DNA from: DATKDP01 sp035546335
GTDB lineage: Bacteria > Acidobacteriota > Thermoanaerobaculia > Gp7-AA8
Reading direction: 5' to 3'
Length of the DNA stretch: 64,000 bases
Assembly: GCA_035546335.1 (NCBI GenBank)
Contig: DATKDP010000111.1
Span: 80,625 to 144,624 of the forward strand
The translations under genes were made by a program, and so were the position numbers. The notes beneath the pieces were generated by a model, which worked only from the letters and a program-made list of their open reading frames with translations, ran no database searches and had not been told where the DNA came from. Shown here in pieces: positions 45,501 through 53,175 of this stretch (its first letter is position 1; the number at the start of each line of letters is the position of its first letter).

Positions 45501-48173
45501 GTGATCGTCGGCGCTCGCGAGCTGAAGGCGGGCGAGGCGAGCGAGGTCTCCGGTCTGATCGTCCGAGGCGATCTGAAGCTGGAGATCGAGATTCTCGAGC
45601 CGCTGCCGATTTATCCCGCGCTCCTCACCGACCCGGCGACCGGAATCGTCAAAACGGGCGACGACGGCGTGCTCCTGGGCACCGGACCGTTCCGCATCGT
45701 CTCACACGATCCGGAGCACTCGGTGCTCGAACGGAACGAGGTCTACTGGCGCGGCGGCAGCGCGCAGCCGCTCGACCAGATCGAGTTCCGAACGCTGGCG
45801 AGTGCATCGGCGATCGCGGCTCAGCTCCGCTCCGGTGAGATCGACGTCGGGCGCGACCTTCTGCTCAAGGACATGGAGGAGATCCTGCGGGATCCGCGCT
45901 TCCGAACCGGTCTGGTCGAAACGCCGAAGAAGACGACCTACTTTCTCGTCTTCAACATGGACAGCTCGAACGGGCGGAGTCTCCAGCTCCGCAAAGCGAT
46001 GTCGGGAGTGATCCGCCTGCACGATCTGGTCTGGCGCACCCTCGGGCGCATCGCCCAGCCCGCGACCGGCGTCATCCCTCCCGGAATCCTCGGACACGAT
46101 GCCGGACGCAGACGAACGGCGATCACACGCGAGCAGGCAGTCGAGATGATCCGTGCGAGCGGGCTCGAGACACCCATCCGCCTGCGGGCCGCCGTTCATC
46201 CGCTCTTTCAGGATCGCTATCGCGCACTCACCGAGGCGCTCTTCGATCTGTGGGGAGAGCTGGGGATCGAAGTGTCGATCGAAACGAAGACGATGGAAGA
46301 TCTGCTGTCGCGTCTCGGCAACTCCGACGGACTCGATTTCATGATGACGCGCTGGAACGCCGACTTCGACGATCCCGACAACTTCACCAACGGTCTGTTC
46401 CACTCCGGGACCGGCGTCTTTTCGGCTTATTTCTCATCGCCCGAGACCGACGCGCTCTGCGAGCAGGCGAGGGCCGAGAGCAAGCCCGACACGCGCGAGA
46501 TGCTCTACCGGAAGTTCGAGATTGCCACGACCGCCGAATCGGCGGCGATCGTTCCCCTCTTCCACGAGATCGATTACCGGATCGCCGGACCGAAAGTCCG
46601 GCGCCTCCAGTTGAGAAGCACGGCGCCGTACGTGAACTACGCCGAGATCGCGAAGAGCGAAGAAGCGCCTCGTGCGGCTCCCGCCCTTCGCACCGGAGGC
46701 GGAATTCTCCACATTCCGATCGCCGAGGACATCGGCAACTTCGAGCCGACCCTGACGATGACCGTCGAAAAGGGAGAGATCATTTCGACCGTCTTCGACA
46801 CCCTCACCCGCTGCATCGAGGGAGCGAGAATCGTTCCGTGGCTCGCCTCCGAGATCAGAGCGGACGACGGAGGGCGGCGCTTTCACTTCCGGCTTCGCGA
46901 CGATGTCCGGTTCCACGACGGCCGTCGGCTCACCTCGCGCGACGTCCGCTACTCCTGGGAGCGGTTTCTCCACAATCCGGAGAACAAGATGGCCTGGCTT
47001 CTCCGGCCGATCCGCGGAGCGCAGGCGATCATCGAGGGGAAGACGCGCGATCTCGAGGGCTTCCACATTCGCTCGAGCCGCGAGTTCACCGTCGAGCTCG
47101 ACGCGCCCCTCTCTTTCTTCCCGACCCTTCTAGTCCATCCGGCCGTTGCCATCGTCCAGGAGGGAACGGAAGTGATCGACGGCGTGACCCGCGAAGGGTG
47201 CATCGGAACCGGTCCGTTCCGCATCGTCGACTTCCAGCCCGGCCAGCGGTTGGAAGTGGAGCGAAATCCGAGCTACTGGCGTGAGGGGTATCCGAAGGCG
47301 GATCGCCTCATCTTCCGGTTCGCCGTACCTCCGGAGGAGATTCGAGACGAGTTCCTCGCAGGGCGCTTTTCGATCGCCTCGGAGCTCTTTCCAGCCGACG
47401 TGGAAGAGCTGCGTCACCAGCCGGAGCTGGCGGCGGGATATCGCGAAGTTCCTCGCCTTTCGGTCTACTTCGCGGCGTTTAACATCCATCGTCCGCCTCT
47501 CGATGATCCCGCCGTGCGACGGCGGCTCATGCGCGCGGTCGATGTGCCGGCGATCGTGCGGCGGGTTCTCGGGCGCGTGGCGATTCCGGCCCATGGCATC
47601 ATTCCTCCCGGCCTCGTCGGCCATGCGCCCTCCCTCTCGACGGGCCAGCCGCCGACGGGAGAGATGCGTGGAGGGAAGGAAGCGTCGATCCAGTTGGCGA
47701 CGGCCATCCACTCGATCTACTTCGGACAATACTCGGCCGTGTCGACGGAGCTGTCGAAGGCATTCGGCCAGAGGGGGATTCGGCTGGATGTCGTCAACAA
47801 GACTCTCGCCGAGTTTCTCGATCTTCAGGCACGGGGCGAGGCGGACCTGGTCGTCGGCCGGTGGATTGCGGACTACCCCGACAGCGACACATTCGCTTTC
47901 GGCCTGATGCACAGCGCCGGCGGCGCGCTCGGCGCGACCTGCGGCTCGCCGGAGCTCGACAGACTGATCGAGCGCGGAAGAACGGAGATCGACCCCGCGG
48001 TGCGCCACGCGATCTACCGCGAGATCGACGAGATGGTGATCCGCGATGCCCTCCTCATTCCTCTCTTCCACGAACAGGTCTATCGCTTCGTCCGCCCCGA
48101 GGTCGAAGGTCTCTCGCTCTCCTTCGCCGTCCCCGAGGTGGCGTACGAAAACCTCGGGATGCAGCGAATCTAA
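42534..48173 (+). CDS. Ser/Thr protein kinase fused to an AAA ATPase, helical repeats and two family-5 solute-binding domains
   Basis: A single 1879-residue frame. About residues 9-275 form a Hanks-type kinase with all catalytic marks: GRGGMGVVY, DVAVKIL, HRDIKPEN (His129), DFG (Asp152) and LSPEQ. About 300-690 form an STAND/AAA_16 ATPase: FVGREKEF, Walker A GGEAGIGKSR at 328, then the winged-helix-like IERLPEDIRETLTVAS. About 700-880 form TPR-like helices (AYRMSGNIDGALREAEAASR). About 884-1370 form a first SBP_bac_5 domain (FHDGSPMTAADVKASFEHSI, GTGPFRIVS). About 1387-1879 form a second (FHDGRRLTSRDVRYSWERF, GTGPFRIVDF). I see no transmembrane helix or signal peptide anywhere. CGGAG six bases before the ATG supports the start. 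Fused solute-binding domains are known in the cytoplasmic regulator SgrR, so a ligand-sensing role is plausible; the ligand is unknown. Confidence 0.9.
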   Translation: MIGTRIANRYEIVAELGRGGMGVVYRARDPLLNRDVAVKILPQSLLTPATEERFQREAQLVAQMDHPAIVPIYDIGQHEGSFYFLMPVVRGTNLRQYQRERARSLGEILDIVIQVADGLDYSHARGIIHRDIKPENIMVSEEEGALRARVMDFGLAKAGSENRLTKTGTLLGTVLYLSPEQVVARDIDARSDMYSLGTVLYEALAGDPPFTGETEGILYRIVHENPRSIRSLGADIPEELEDIVMKALAKEKVRRYQTGAEMSEALRRFQANLQESERNRSIVLSTVMTAQMMRPQQTRFVGREKEFGELQRRLNMAVDGECQFVVIGGEAGIGKSRLLEELENLAKARRVRVLHGRFVEQDRTFSYQGFCEVIQEYFRSRDSGSSVAEHADLSDLAADLVALFPVLSEISEIRSAASADNITVEPRKADDRMYLYELLAKTLARIGGGKPMLLIFENLHGAEMSLDALQYVVRRLGPTPTLIAGTYRQTDIDKRHPLVKMLDGFSDDPRFASILLGPFSPSEHRMFVASMVGGGELSDDLSHRLLEATEANPFFTKELVRSLLESKGISRDDGGFWSLSGQMAIASDALPATIQQAVEKRIERLPEDIRETLTVASILGKTFEFRDLELLADSKSEVDDVVERLIYEGLIEEERESRGDRLTFSSGIVRDVLYGALSRRKRKSLHRKYAEQLEKRFEGRLERIYPQLVHHFSEGDVPEKTIDYGMKAAKRSLEAFSPDQTIEVVRSVLEFLEDEEFRNPVTEGDARMLLVEAYRMSGNIDGALREAEAASRAYGRQNMSQSARALLAAAETAWEGRRVDETRRWVLDGIELARKAGENEILARFLSIGAVIANLRGEYEQAKRYLDEAEQLAGTGERATEEALPRGGRLVVALANPARASQPAETAVIEETEVISAAFEPLATSDEHGHVIPLLAEKWEVFNEGRSLIITLRPDVRFHDGSPMTAADVKASFEHSIMARPREMSAAFSVIVGARELKAGEASEVSGLIVRGDLKLEIEILEPLPIYPALLTDPATGIVKTGDDGVLLGTGPFRIVSHDPEHSVLERNEVYWRGGSAQPLDQIEFRTLASASAIAAQLRSGEIDVGRDLLLKDMEEILRDPRFRTGLVETPKKTTYFLVFNMDSSNGRSLQLRKAMSGVIRLHDLVWRTLGRIAQPATGVIPPGILGHDAGRRRTAITREQAVEMIRASGLETPIRLRAAVHPLFQDRYRALTEALFDLWGELGIEVSIETKTMEDLLSRLGNSDGLDFMMTRWNADFDDPDNFTNGLFHSGTGVFSAYFSSPETDALCEQARAESKPDTREMLYRKFEIATTAESAAIVPLFHEIDYRIAGPKVRRLQLRSTAPYVNYAEIAKSEEAPRAAPALRTGGGILHIPIAEDIGNFEPTLTMTVEKGEIISTVFDTLTRCIEGARIVPWLASEIRADDGGRRFHFRLRDDVRFHDGRRLTSRDVRYSWERFLHNPENKMAWLLRPIRGAQAIIEGKTRDLEGFHIRSSREFTVELDAPLSFFPTLLVHPAVAIVQEGTEVIDGVTREGCIGTGPFRIVDFQPGQRLEVERNPSYWREGYPKADRLIFRFAVPPEEIRDEFLAGRFSIASELFPADVEELRHQPELAAGYREVPRLSVYFAAFNIHRPPLDDPAVRRRLMRAVDVPAIVRRVLGRVAIPAHGIIPPGLVGHAPSLSTGQPPTGEMRGGKEASIQLATAIHSIYFGQYSAVSTELSKAFGQRGIRLDVVNKTLAEFLDLQARGEADLVVGRWIADYPDSDTFAFGLMHSAGGALGATCGSPELDRLIERGRTEIDPAVRHAIYREIDEMVIRDALLIPLFHEQVYRFVRPEVEGLSLSFAVPEVAYENLGMQRI

Positions 48174-48178
48174 CGCAA

Positions 48179-48207
48179 CCGAAGATTCCGATGCTCGGCC
48201 CGGTGAC
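48179..48207 (+). repeat. Palindromic repeat family C, diverged copy
   Basis: Six bases after the kinase stop codon. It matches the copies at 12580-12610 and 51630-51660 except for the right arm, which reads GATGCTCGG instead of GATCTTCGG, weakening the hairpin. It keeps the CCGGTGAC-type tail. Confidence 0.75.
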
Positions 48208-48304
48208 GAACGAGAATCGCATCGGTTCGGCGCGGCGCCAGGTCGCGCCCGCAAGCCCTGACGCTCCGGGGCGCCCATCGAACGCACGACCGTCTGGCCT
48301 TCCA

Positions 48305-48447
48305 GTAGGGACGAAGCATTTGCGCGAGGGACAGAGCCGAGGGCTTGCAGCGCCGCAACGCAGCGCAATAGCTTCGTCCGGGTGCTTGCGATGATCTGCC
48401 CCAACGCCGCCGGGGAGAGCGGGCGTCCCGCGCCCGCCCCTGTCTCA
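48305..48447. repeat. Palindromic repeat family B followed by family A
   Basis: 48305-48390 is a full family B unit (GTAGGGACGAAGCATTTGCG to CGCAATAGCTTCGTCC and GGTGCTTGCG). 48412-48447 is a family A unit identical in core to that at 3073-3108. They fill part of the 574-bp gap between the kinase gene and the M48 protease gene; the rest of that gap holds the 90-bp repeat at 48497-48586 and no gene that I can see. Confidence 0.85.
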
Positions 48448-48496
48448 AATCATGAGACTCCACGCCAGCGCGCCAAAGGTTGGGGTGGCGGGCGTC

Positions 48497-48586
48497 CAGG
48501 CTTGCTCAGATCTGCCGGACTCGCGCGGGGCGGCGGGACGCCGCCTCGATCGGGCGGGGACGCCCGACCCCCTCGGGGCGCCCGTC
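48497..48586 (+). repeat. 90-bp direct repeat E, copy 1
   Basis: Begins CAGGCTTGCTCAGATCTGCC and ends CCCGTC. It matches 50295-50384 at 87 of 90 positions in the same orientation, so the two copies bracket the M48 protease gene. Internal hairpins include GGCGGGACGCCGCC and CCCCCTCGGGGC-type arms. Confidence 0.9.
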
Positions 48587-48747
48587 AACGAAGGCGCTCG
48601 ACCGTCTGGCCCAACCCCTGCCGGGGAGAGCGCGGCGTCTGTTCGAGGTCATTCCGACAGAGCAAGGCCGCGAAGGCGGCCGCTGATCTTCGGTCATGCA
48701 GCGAATTCTACTCTGCCCAAACCGAATTCGATGGCGACCTCACGCCC

Positions 48748-50220
48748 TCAATGCGGCCGGGTGTCGTCCACCTGCAGCGAGTTGACCATCGTCTGGAGGA
48801 GCCCTGCATAGCTGCGCGCGTCGCGCTCCGGCGTGACGAACAGCAGATAGATGAGATGCCCGTCCTCGAGCTGGCGTGTCACGACGTTGACGCGCTCGTC
48901 GATTCCGGTGTTGGGATTGACTCCGCGAAGGCTCGTCGCCAGGGCGCGTCCGCCGCTCAACCGAAACTCCTGCCGCGAGCCGCGCACCACACGAAGATGC
49001 CGGCCGCCCTGCTGGACCTGCGCGAGCAGATCCGCGGTCGCACTCTCCAGCGTGATCTCCGGCTGGCCGGAGCGAAAGCGCGACCGGCTGGGGACGTTTC
49101 CGAACGGATCGTAATGGTTGATCACCGCACCGACCACGATCTCCGTTCGCCCGGCGACCTCTACGATGCCCCCTTCGGGCGCGATGGTGGCTCCGGTCCC
49201 TCCTTCGTAAACGCGCCAGTTCGACGGATACGAGACGCGGTACACGCCGCTGCGGCTGGTGAAGCTGCGCAAAGAGCTCACGGGGGGATCAACCTTCCGG
49301 TCGATGGCCGGCCGGCGCGCCGAACCGCCGGAGGTAGCGGCAGGAGGTGGTGCGGTGCCCCGCGCGATCTGAGCCATGGTCGGCGCCGCGCCAAGACTCC
49401 GCATCCGCGCCTGCACGCGATTCAGCTCGGCGACATTCTGCGTGGGTCGATCCGCAACGGCAAGCAGCTTCGCTTCACTTTGGATGCGCGCGATGCGATC
49501 CGGTGGCGCCGGGTGATGCGAGAGCCAGGTCGTCTTGCGCGAGGTGTCGACGCGCGCGAGCGTCTGGAAGAAGCCGACCATGTCAGCGGGGGCGTACCCG
49601 CTCGCCGCCAGGATCTGCGAGCCCCGCACGTCCGCCTGCGTCTCGAACTCGCGGCTGAACTTGAGGAAAAGAGCATTGAGGCCGAAGCCGCCGATCGCGT
49701 TGACGATGCCCGCGGTGTTCTCTCCCATCCGCCCGCCGAGGAGCCCACCGAGAATGCTGAGCCCGGCCTGGGCGCCATAGGCTTTCGACGCCTGATGCGT
49801 ACCGTGACGGAGCGCGACGTGAGCGATCTCGTGCGCGAGCACCCCGGCGACCTCTCCTTCGTTGCGTGCTGAGTCGAGGATCCCGCGGTTGAGGTAGATG
49901 TACCCTCCCGGGAGCGCGAACGCGTTGATATCCGAGGCATTGACCACGCGGAACTGATAGTTGAAGCGCGGCCCTCCCGCCTGGGCGGCGAGGCGCTGGC
50001 CGATGCCATTCACATACGCTTCGACCTCGCGATCGGTCAGAATCGGAAGCTGCCGCTCGGCCTCGGCCGCTGATTGCCTTCCGATCTCGACGTCCTGCTC
50101 GGCCGAGAAAAGATTGAATCCCGACTTGATGTTCGTTTGTGCGTTCGCGACGGCCACGCTCATGATCGCCGTCATCGCCAGCACGATCGCTCGTCGCACA
50201 ACTGTCATTGATTGGTTCAT
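48748..50220 (-). CDS. Exported M48-family zinc metalloprotease
   Basis: A 490-residue protein with a signal peptide (AIVLAMTAIMSVAVANAQ). The M48 domain carries HEIAH at residues 130-134, the third ligand region FSREFETQAD, and LSHHPAPPDRI. A C-terminal domain of about 180 residues follows (VYRVSYPSNWRVYEGG, LIYLLFVTPERDARSYAGLL). Signal peptide and layout resemble periplasmic BepA/YfgC-type proteases in outer-membrane protein quality control, but without their TPR tail. AGGAG nine bases before the ATG supports the start. The gene lies between two copies of repeat E. Confidence 0.9.
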   Translation of the reverse strand: MNQSMTVVRRAIVLAMTAIMSVAVANAQTNIKSGFNLFSAEQDVEIGRQSAAEAERQLPILTDREVEAYVNGIGQRLAAQAGGPRFNYQFRVVNASDINAFALPGGYIYLNRGILDSARNEGEVAGVLAHEIAHVALRHGTHQASKAYGAQAGLSILGGLLGGRMGENTAGIVNAIGGFGLNALFLKFSREFETQADVRGSQILAASGYAPADMVGFFQTLARVDTSRKTTWLSHHPAPPDRIARIQSEAKLLAVADRPTQNVAELNRVQARMRSLGAAPTMAQIARGTAPPPAATSGGSARRPAIDRKVDPPVSSLRSFTSRSGVYRVSYPSNWRVYEGGTGATIAPEGGIVEVAGRTEIVVGAVINHYDPFGNVPSRSRFRSGQPEITLESATADLLAQVQQGGRHLRVVRGSRQEFRLSGGRALATSLRGVNPNTGIDERVNVVTRQLEDGHLIYLLFVTPERDARSYAGLLQTMVNSLQVDDTRPH

Positions 50221-50294
50221 GGCGTCATCTCCTTGTACAGCTCATCCGGAGAATGACTGCATTGTCGATGCCCGGCGGGAGCAAAGGCGCGCTT

Positions 50295-50384
50295 CAGGCT
50301 TGCTCAGATCTGCCGGACTCGCGCGGGGCGGCGGGACGCCGCCTCGATCGAGCGGGGACGCCCGCCCCCCTCGGGGCACCCGTC
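50295..50384 (+). repeat. 90-bp direct repeat E, copy 2
   Basis: Same orientation and length as 48497-48586, with three single-base differences. It lies in the gap between the M48 gene start and the end of the rhodanese gene. Nothing else is visible in 50221-50447. Confidence 0.9.
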
Positions 50385-50447
50385 CAACGCAGCGAGTGCG
50401 AAGACCATCAGCCGGGCTGCGGCCCGCACTGTCACGACTCGCGAAAC

Positions 50448-50816
50448 TCAGCTGCGGTTTGCCAGCTCTCCTCCGGCGCGGCGCCAGGCGTCCAGCCCGC
50501 CATGCAACGCGTGCACGTCCTTCCAACCCGCACCGAGAAGCGATTGCGCCACACGGGCGCTCGAGGCTTCGTGCAGTCATGTGCAGTACGTCACGACGCT
50601 CCGATCCTTCGGCACAAGCGAGAGGTGTTCGCCGGCGTGATCCGGCGGCACCCGCACCGAGCCGGGAATCTCGACCTCCGATTCGCTCCACGATTTCTCG
50701 CTGCGGGAATCGACGAAGGCGATCGGCTCGCCACGATCGACTCTCGCTTTCGCCTCTTCCGCCGTGATTCTCGAAACTACGACGGGCTCTTCCGGCATCG
50801 CCGCCTCTCCGCTCAT
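50448..50816 (-). CDS. Rhodanese-like protein, candidate selenoprotein (in-frame UGA at catalytic Cys)
   Basis: Read through a single TGA at 50577-50579, this frame is a complete 122-residue rhodanese: VSRITAEEAKARVDRGEP, FVDSRSEKSWSESEVEIPGS, then RSVVTYCT-U-LHEASSARVA (U = UGA), and VHALHGGLDAWRRAGG. In the family group with YCTCPHEASSARVA, the second cysteine starts the six-residue active-site loop and is the sulfur-carrying residue; UGA stands exactly there. The upstream part has AGGAGG before the ATG, and the downstream part keeps coding character to a normal stop. Either the enzyme contains selenocysteine or one base change has killed the gene. A UGA-proximal hairpin (50541-50563) favours the first. 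Without readthrough the product would be 79 residues and lack the catalytic loop. Confidence 0.7.
50541..50563 (-). promoter_or_regulatory. Candidate bacterial SECIS hairpin
   Basis: On the coding (minus) strand, counted from the base after UGA, GCGCC at +17 to +21 pairs with GGCGC at +27 to +31 around the loop CGTGT. CGA and TCG extend the stem across a two-base AA bulge. Bacterial SECIS elements are small stem-loops whose apical loop lies about 16-37 nt after UGA, with a G in its first two bases; this one fits (loop at +22 to +26, G second). The same bases encode the conserved SARVA, so chance pairing is possible. Confidence 0.5.
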
Positions 50817-50958
50817 GTGGGCCTCCTCTTCCTATCCTCGTCCCCAGCAACTTTCGTGCAGTGGCAGCACCCGCGACCCGACTGGAAGGCACGGGATCCG
50901 ATCATCCTGGCCGGAACGCGATATGCAGCGGTACGATGCTGCCACTGCGGAGGCTGCA

Positions 50959-51663
50959 ATGCTCTGGGAAAAACGCTTTCGAGATCGGAACGAGGCGGGC
51001 CGGCTCCTGGCTCAGGAGGTGAGCCGCCACATCTCCGATCGTGCGAACACCATCGTCCTCGCCCTGCCGCGCGGCGGAGTTCCCGTCGGCCACGAAGTGG
51101 CCCGCGCGCTGGGAGTCCCGTTCGATGTGTTCATCGTGAGGAAGCTCGGCGTGCCCGGCCACGAAGAGCTCGCCATGGGAGCCATCGCCAGCGGAGGAGT
51201 CCGTGTCCTCAACAACGATGTGTTGCGCCACATCCCCGTCGCGCAGCAGGCCATCGACGCCGTGGCGTCCCGCGAACAGGACGAGCTGGAACGTCGCGAG
51301 CGGAGCTATCGCGGAGCGAGGCCGCCCCTCGATGTCCAAGGCAAGAGCGTCATCGTCGTCGACGATGGACTTGCCACCGGATCGACGATGCGCGCCGCAG
51401 TGCGAGCCCTCCGCAGCATGGGCGCAGCGAGGGTGATCGTCGCCGTGCCGGTCGCGGCGCCTGAGACATGCAACGATTTGGGCACCGAGGTGGACGACAT
51501 CATCTGCCTGCGCACGCCTTCGCCCTTCGAGGCGGTCGGTTTGTGGTACGAAGACTTCACGCAGACGACCGACGAGGAAGTGCATGCGCTGCTCCGGCGC
51601 GATTCCGAGGTCGAGAAGGCGGCGCATGTGGCCGAAGATTCCGATCTTCGGCCCGGTGACTGA
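50959..51663 (+). CDS. Phosphoribosyltransferase-domain protein
   Basis: A 234-residue protein of the PRTase fold group often linked with dienelactone-hydrolase-like proteins: MLWEKRFRDRNEAGRLLAQE, VLALPRGGVPVGHEVA, FIVRKLGVPGHEELAMGAIA, and the PRPP-binding loop VIVVDDGLATGSTMRAAV. The substrate is unknown. GGAGG six bases before the ATG at 50959 sets the start; an upstream in-frame extension overlaps the rhodanese gene. The last ten residues (AEDSDLRPGD) are encoded by a copy of repeat family C, so the natural C-terminus seems to have been replaced by the repeat. Confidence 0.85.
   Translation: MLWEKRFRDRNEAGRLLAQEVSRHISDRANTIVLALPRGGVPVGHEVARALGVPFDVFIVRKLGVPGHEELAMGAIASGGVRVLNNDVLRHIPVAQQAIDAVASREQDELERRERSYRGARPPLDVQGKSVIVVDDGLATGSTMRAAVRALRSMGAARVIVAVPVAAPETCNDLGTEVDDIICLRTPSPFEAVGLWYEDFTQTTDEEVHALLRRDSEVEKAAHVAEDSDLRPGD
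51630..51660 (+). repeat. Palindromic repeat family C inside the 3' end of a coding sequence
   Basis: Identical over 31 bp to 12580-12610, with arms GCCGAAGAT and ATCTTCGGC. The stop codon of the phosphoribosyltransferase gene is the TGA that immediately follows. Confidence 0.9.
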
Positions 51664-51801
51664 CGACATAGCGAACTACTGGCCGACACTCTCGCTCGCC
51701 TGGGTGAAGAAGAGGATCTCCTTCCAAGGCCGGGCGGACTCTGGATTCGCATCGTAACGCTTCGAGGTGGCGGAGTAGTTTTTCCGCTCATGAGCCCCGT
51801 G

Positions 51802-53171
51802 TCAGCGGTATCCGAACAGCGGCGGGAAGACGATCACAACGATCGCCGCCCAGACGGCGAAGACCGGCAGGTACTTCGTCTGCCACCGTTCGAGACTCGT
51901 GAACGATCCGCGTCCTCTCAGGAAGCGGATGTAGAGCACGGCGGACCACGCCAGGTTGACGAGAAGAATCAGGTTCTCACCGAGGGCGGCCACGCGGTTC
52001 GGAGTGAAGCCGAATTCGGTGATGCGACCCGCGATGGCCGTCAGCGCGACCGCATCGGTGAGCAGCGCACTGACCAGTAGAACGATCTGCACCACATCGA
52101 AGACGCCCGGAGGCGACGCGGAATCACGGGCGGAGACCGAATAGAGCAGAAGTCCGAGGACCACCACCAGCAAAAGGTCGAAGGCGATGAGCATGTCCCG
52201 CTCGATGTCGATGCCCCGTCCGGTCCACAGCAACGTCCCCAGGAACGTGAGCAGCACGGCCGCGAAGAATGGTGTGAATAGACGCGCCAGCACGGGCGCC
52301 ATGTTCTCGATCACGCTCTGCTTGGCCTCCACCAGCCAGGAGGCGACCACCACACCACCGGCCGCGCCGCACGGCAGCAGCCACGACTCGAACAACGGCT
52401 CGATGTCGATCCCGATGGCATGAAAGATGACCGCCATGAACCCTGTCAGGACGCCGCCGCCGAGAGCGATCAGCACGTAGTAGATGAACAGCTCACCCGA
52501 AAATCGGACGAAGTCCATGCGGCCCGCCACCTGGCCCCAGCGCACGCCGGCGTATGCGATCCCCACCACGAGCCAGAGCGCGATCGGCAGGTGCAGCGCC
52601 GTGAGCACCTCGGTGGAACCGCTCGAGGCGAAGGGATAGACGTTGGCGAATACGGCCGCCGCGACGAACGCCACCGCCAGCCAGCGGAGCGTGCCGGCAT
52701 CGAGTCGCCGCTTCCAGACGAAATAGCCGGTCAGGAAAGGCAGTACGAAGAGACTCAGATTGCGGATGAGAAGCCTGCATGCGAGTCCAATGGGATGCCG
52801 AAGAGCGCTGGCAGCTTGATGGCCACGGCCGCCGCGACCGCCAACCCCACGGCGACGATGGCATTCGTTCGGGACGTCGCTCGTAGCCCCTCGGAGTCGG
52901 AGGGGACGAGGACGAGCTGCTTCCAGAGGCGTTCCGAGTGCTCGCGCGCGAACTCCCGCGAGAGAACGTCGAGGTTCCCCATCCGCTTGACCGCGACGAG
53001 GAACGCCTCATCGGTGTCGAGACCCGCGCCCACCAGGACCGCGACCTGTTCGCGCAGATGGTCTTCCAGCTCCGCTACATCGACGGAGTGGATCGCCTGC
53101 CGGCGCCGGAGATAGCTCCGCCATTGTTCGATCTGTTCCTCGAGCGATGCCGCCTGATCCGCATCCGTCAT
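51802..53171 (-). pseudogene. Permease-prefix/DUF4153-like membrane protein with a single frameshift
   Basis: The first part (53171 to about 52770) is a permease-prefix domain: SLEEQIEQWRSYLRRRQAIH, then VDVAELEDHLREQVAVLVGA, and one helix. After GIPLDSHAGF the frame breaks. One base missing at about 52768-52772 would continue directly into LIRNLSLFVLPFLTGYFVWK and then some ten helices ending VIVFPPLFGYR at 51802. The two parts together make a normal length protein of about 456 residues. Whether the deletion is genuine or a sequencing error cannot be judged here. It lies four bases after padR on the same strand, the classical PadR-target arrangement. Confidence 0.75.
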
Positions 53172-53175
53172 TCTT

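Noticed and set aside
50577..50816. Treating the rhodanese as a complete 79-residue protein ending at the TGA
   Set aside because: It would lack the catalytic loop, and the sequence after the TGA continues the family pattern for 41 codons.
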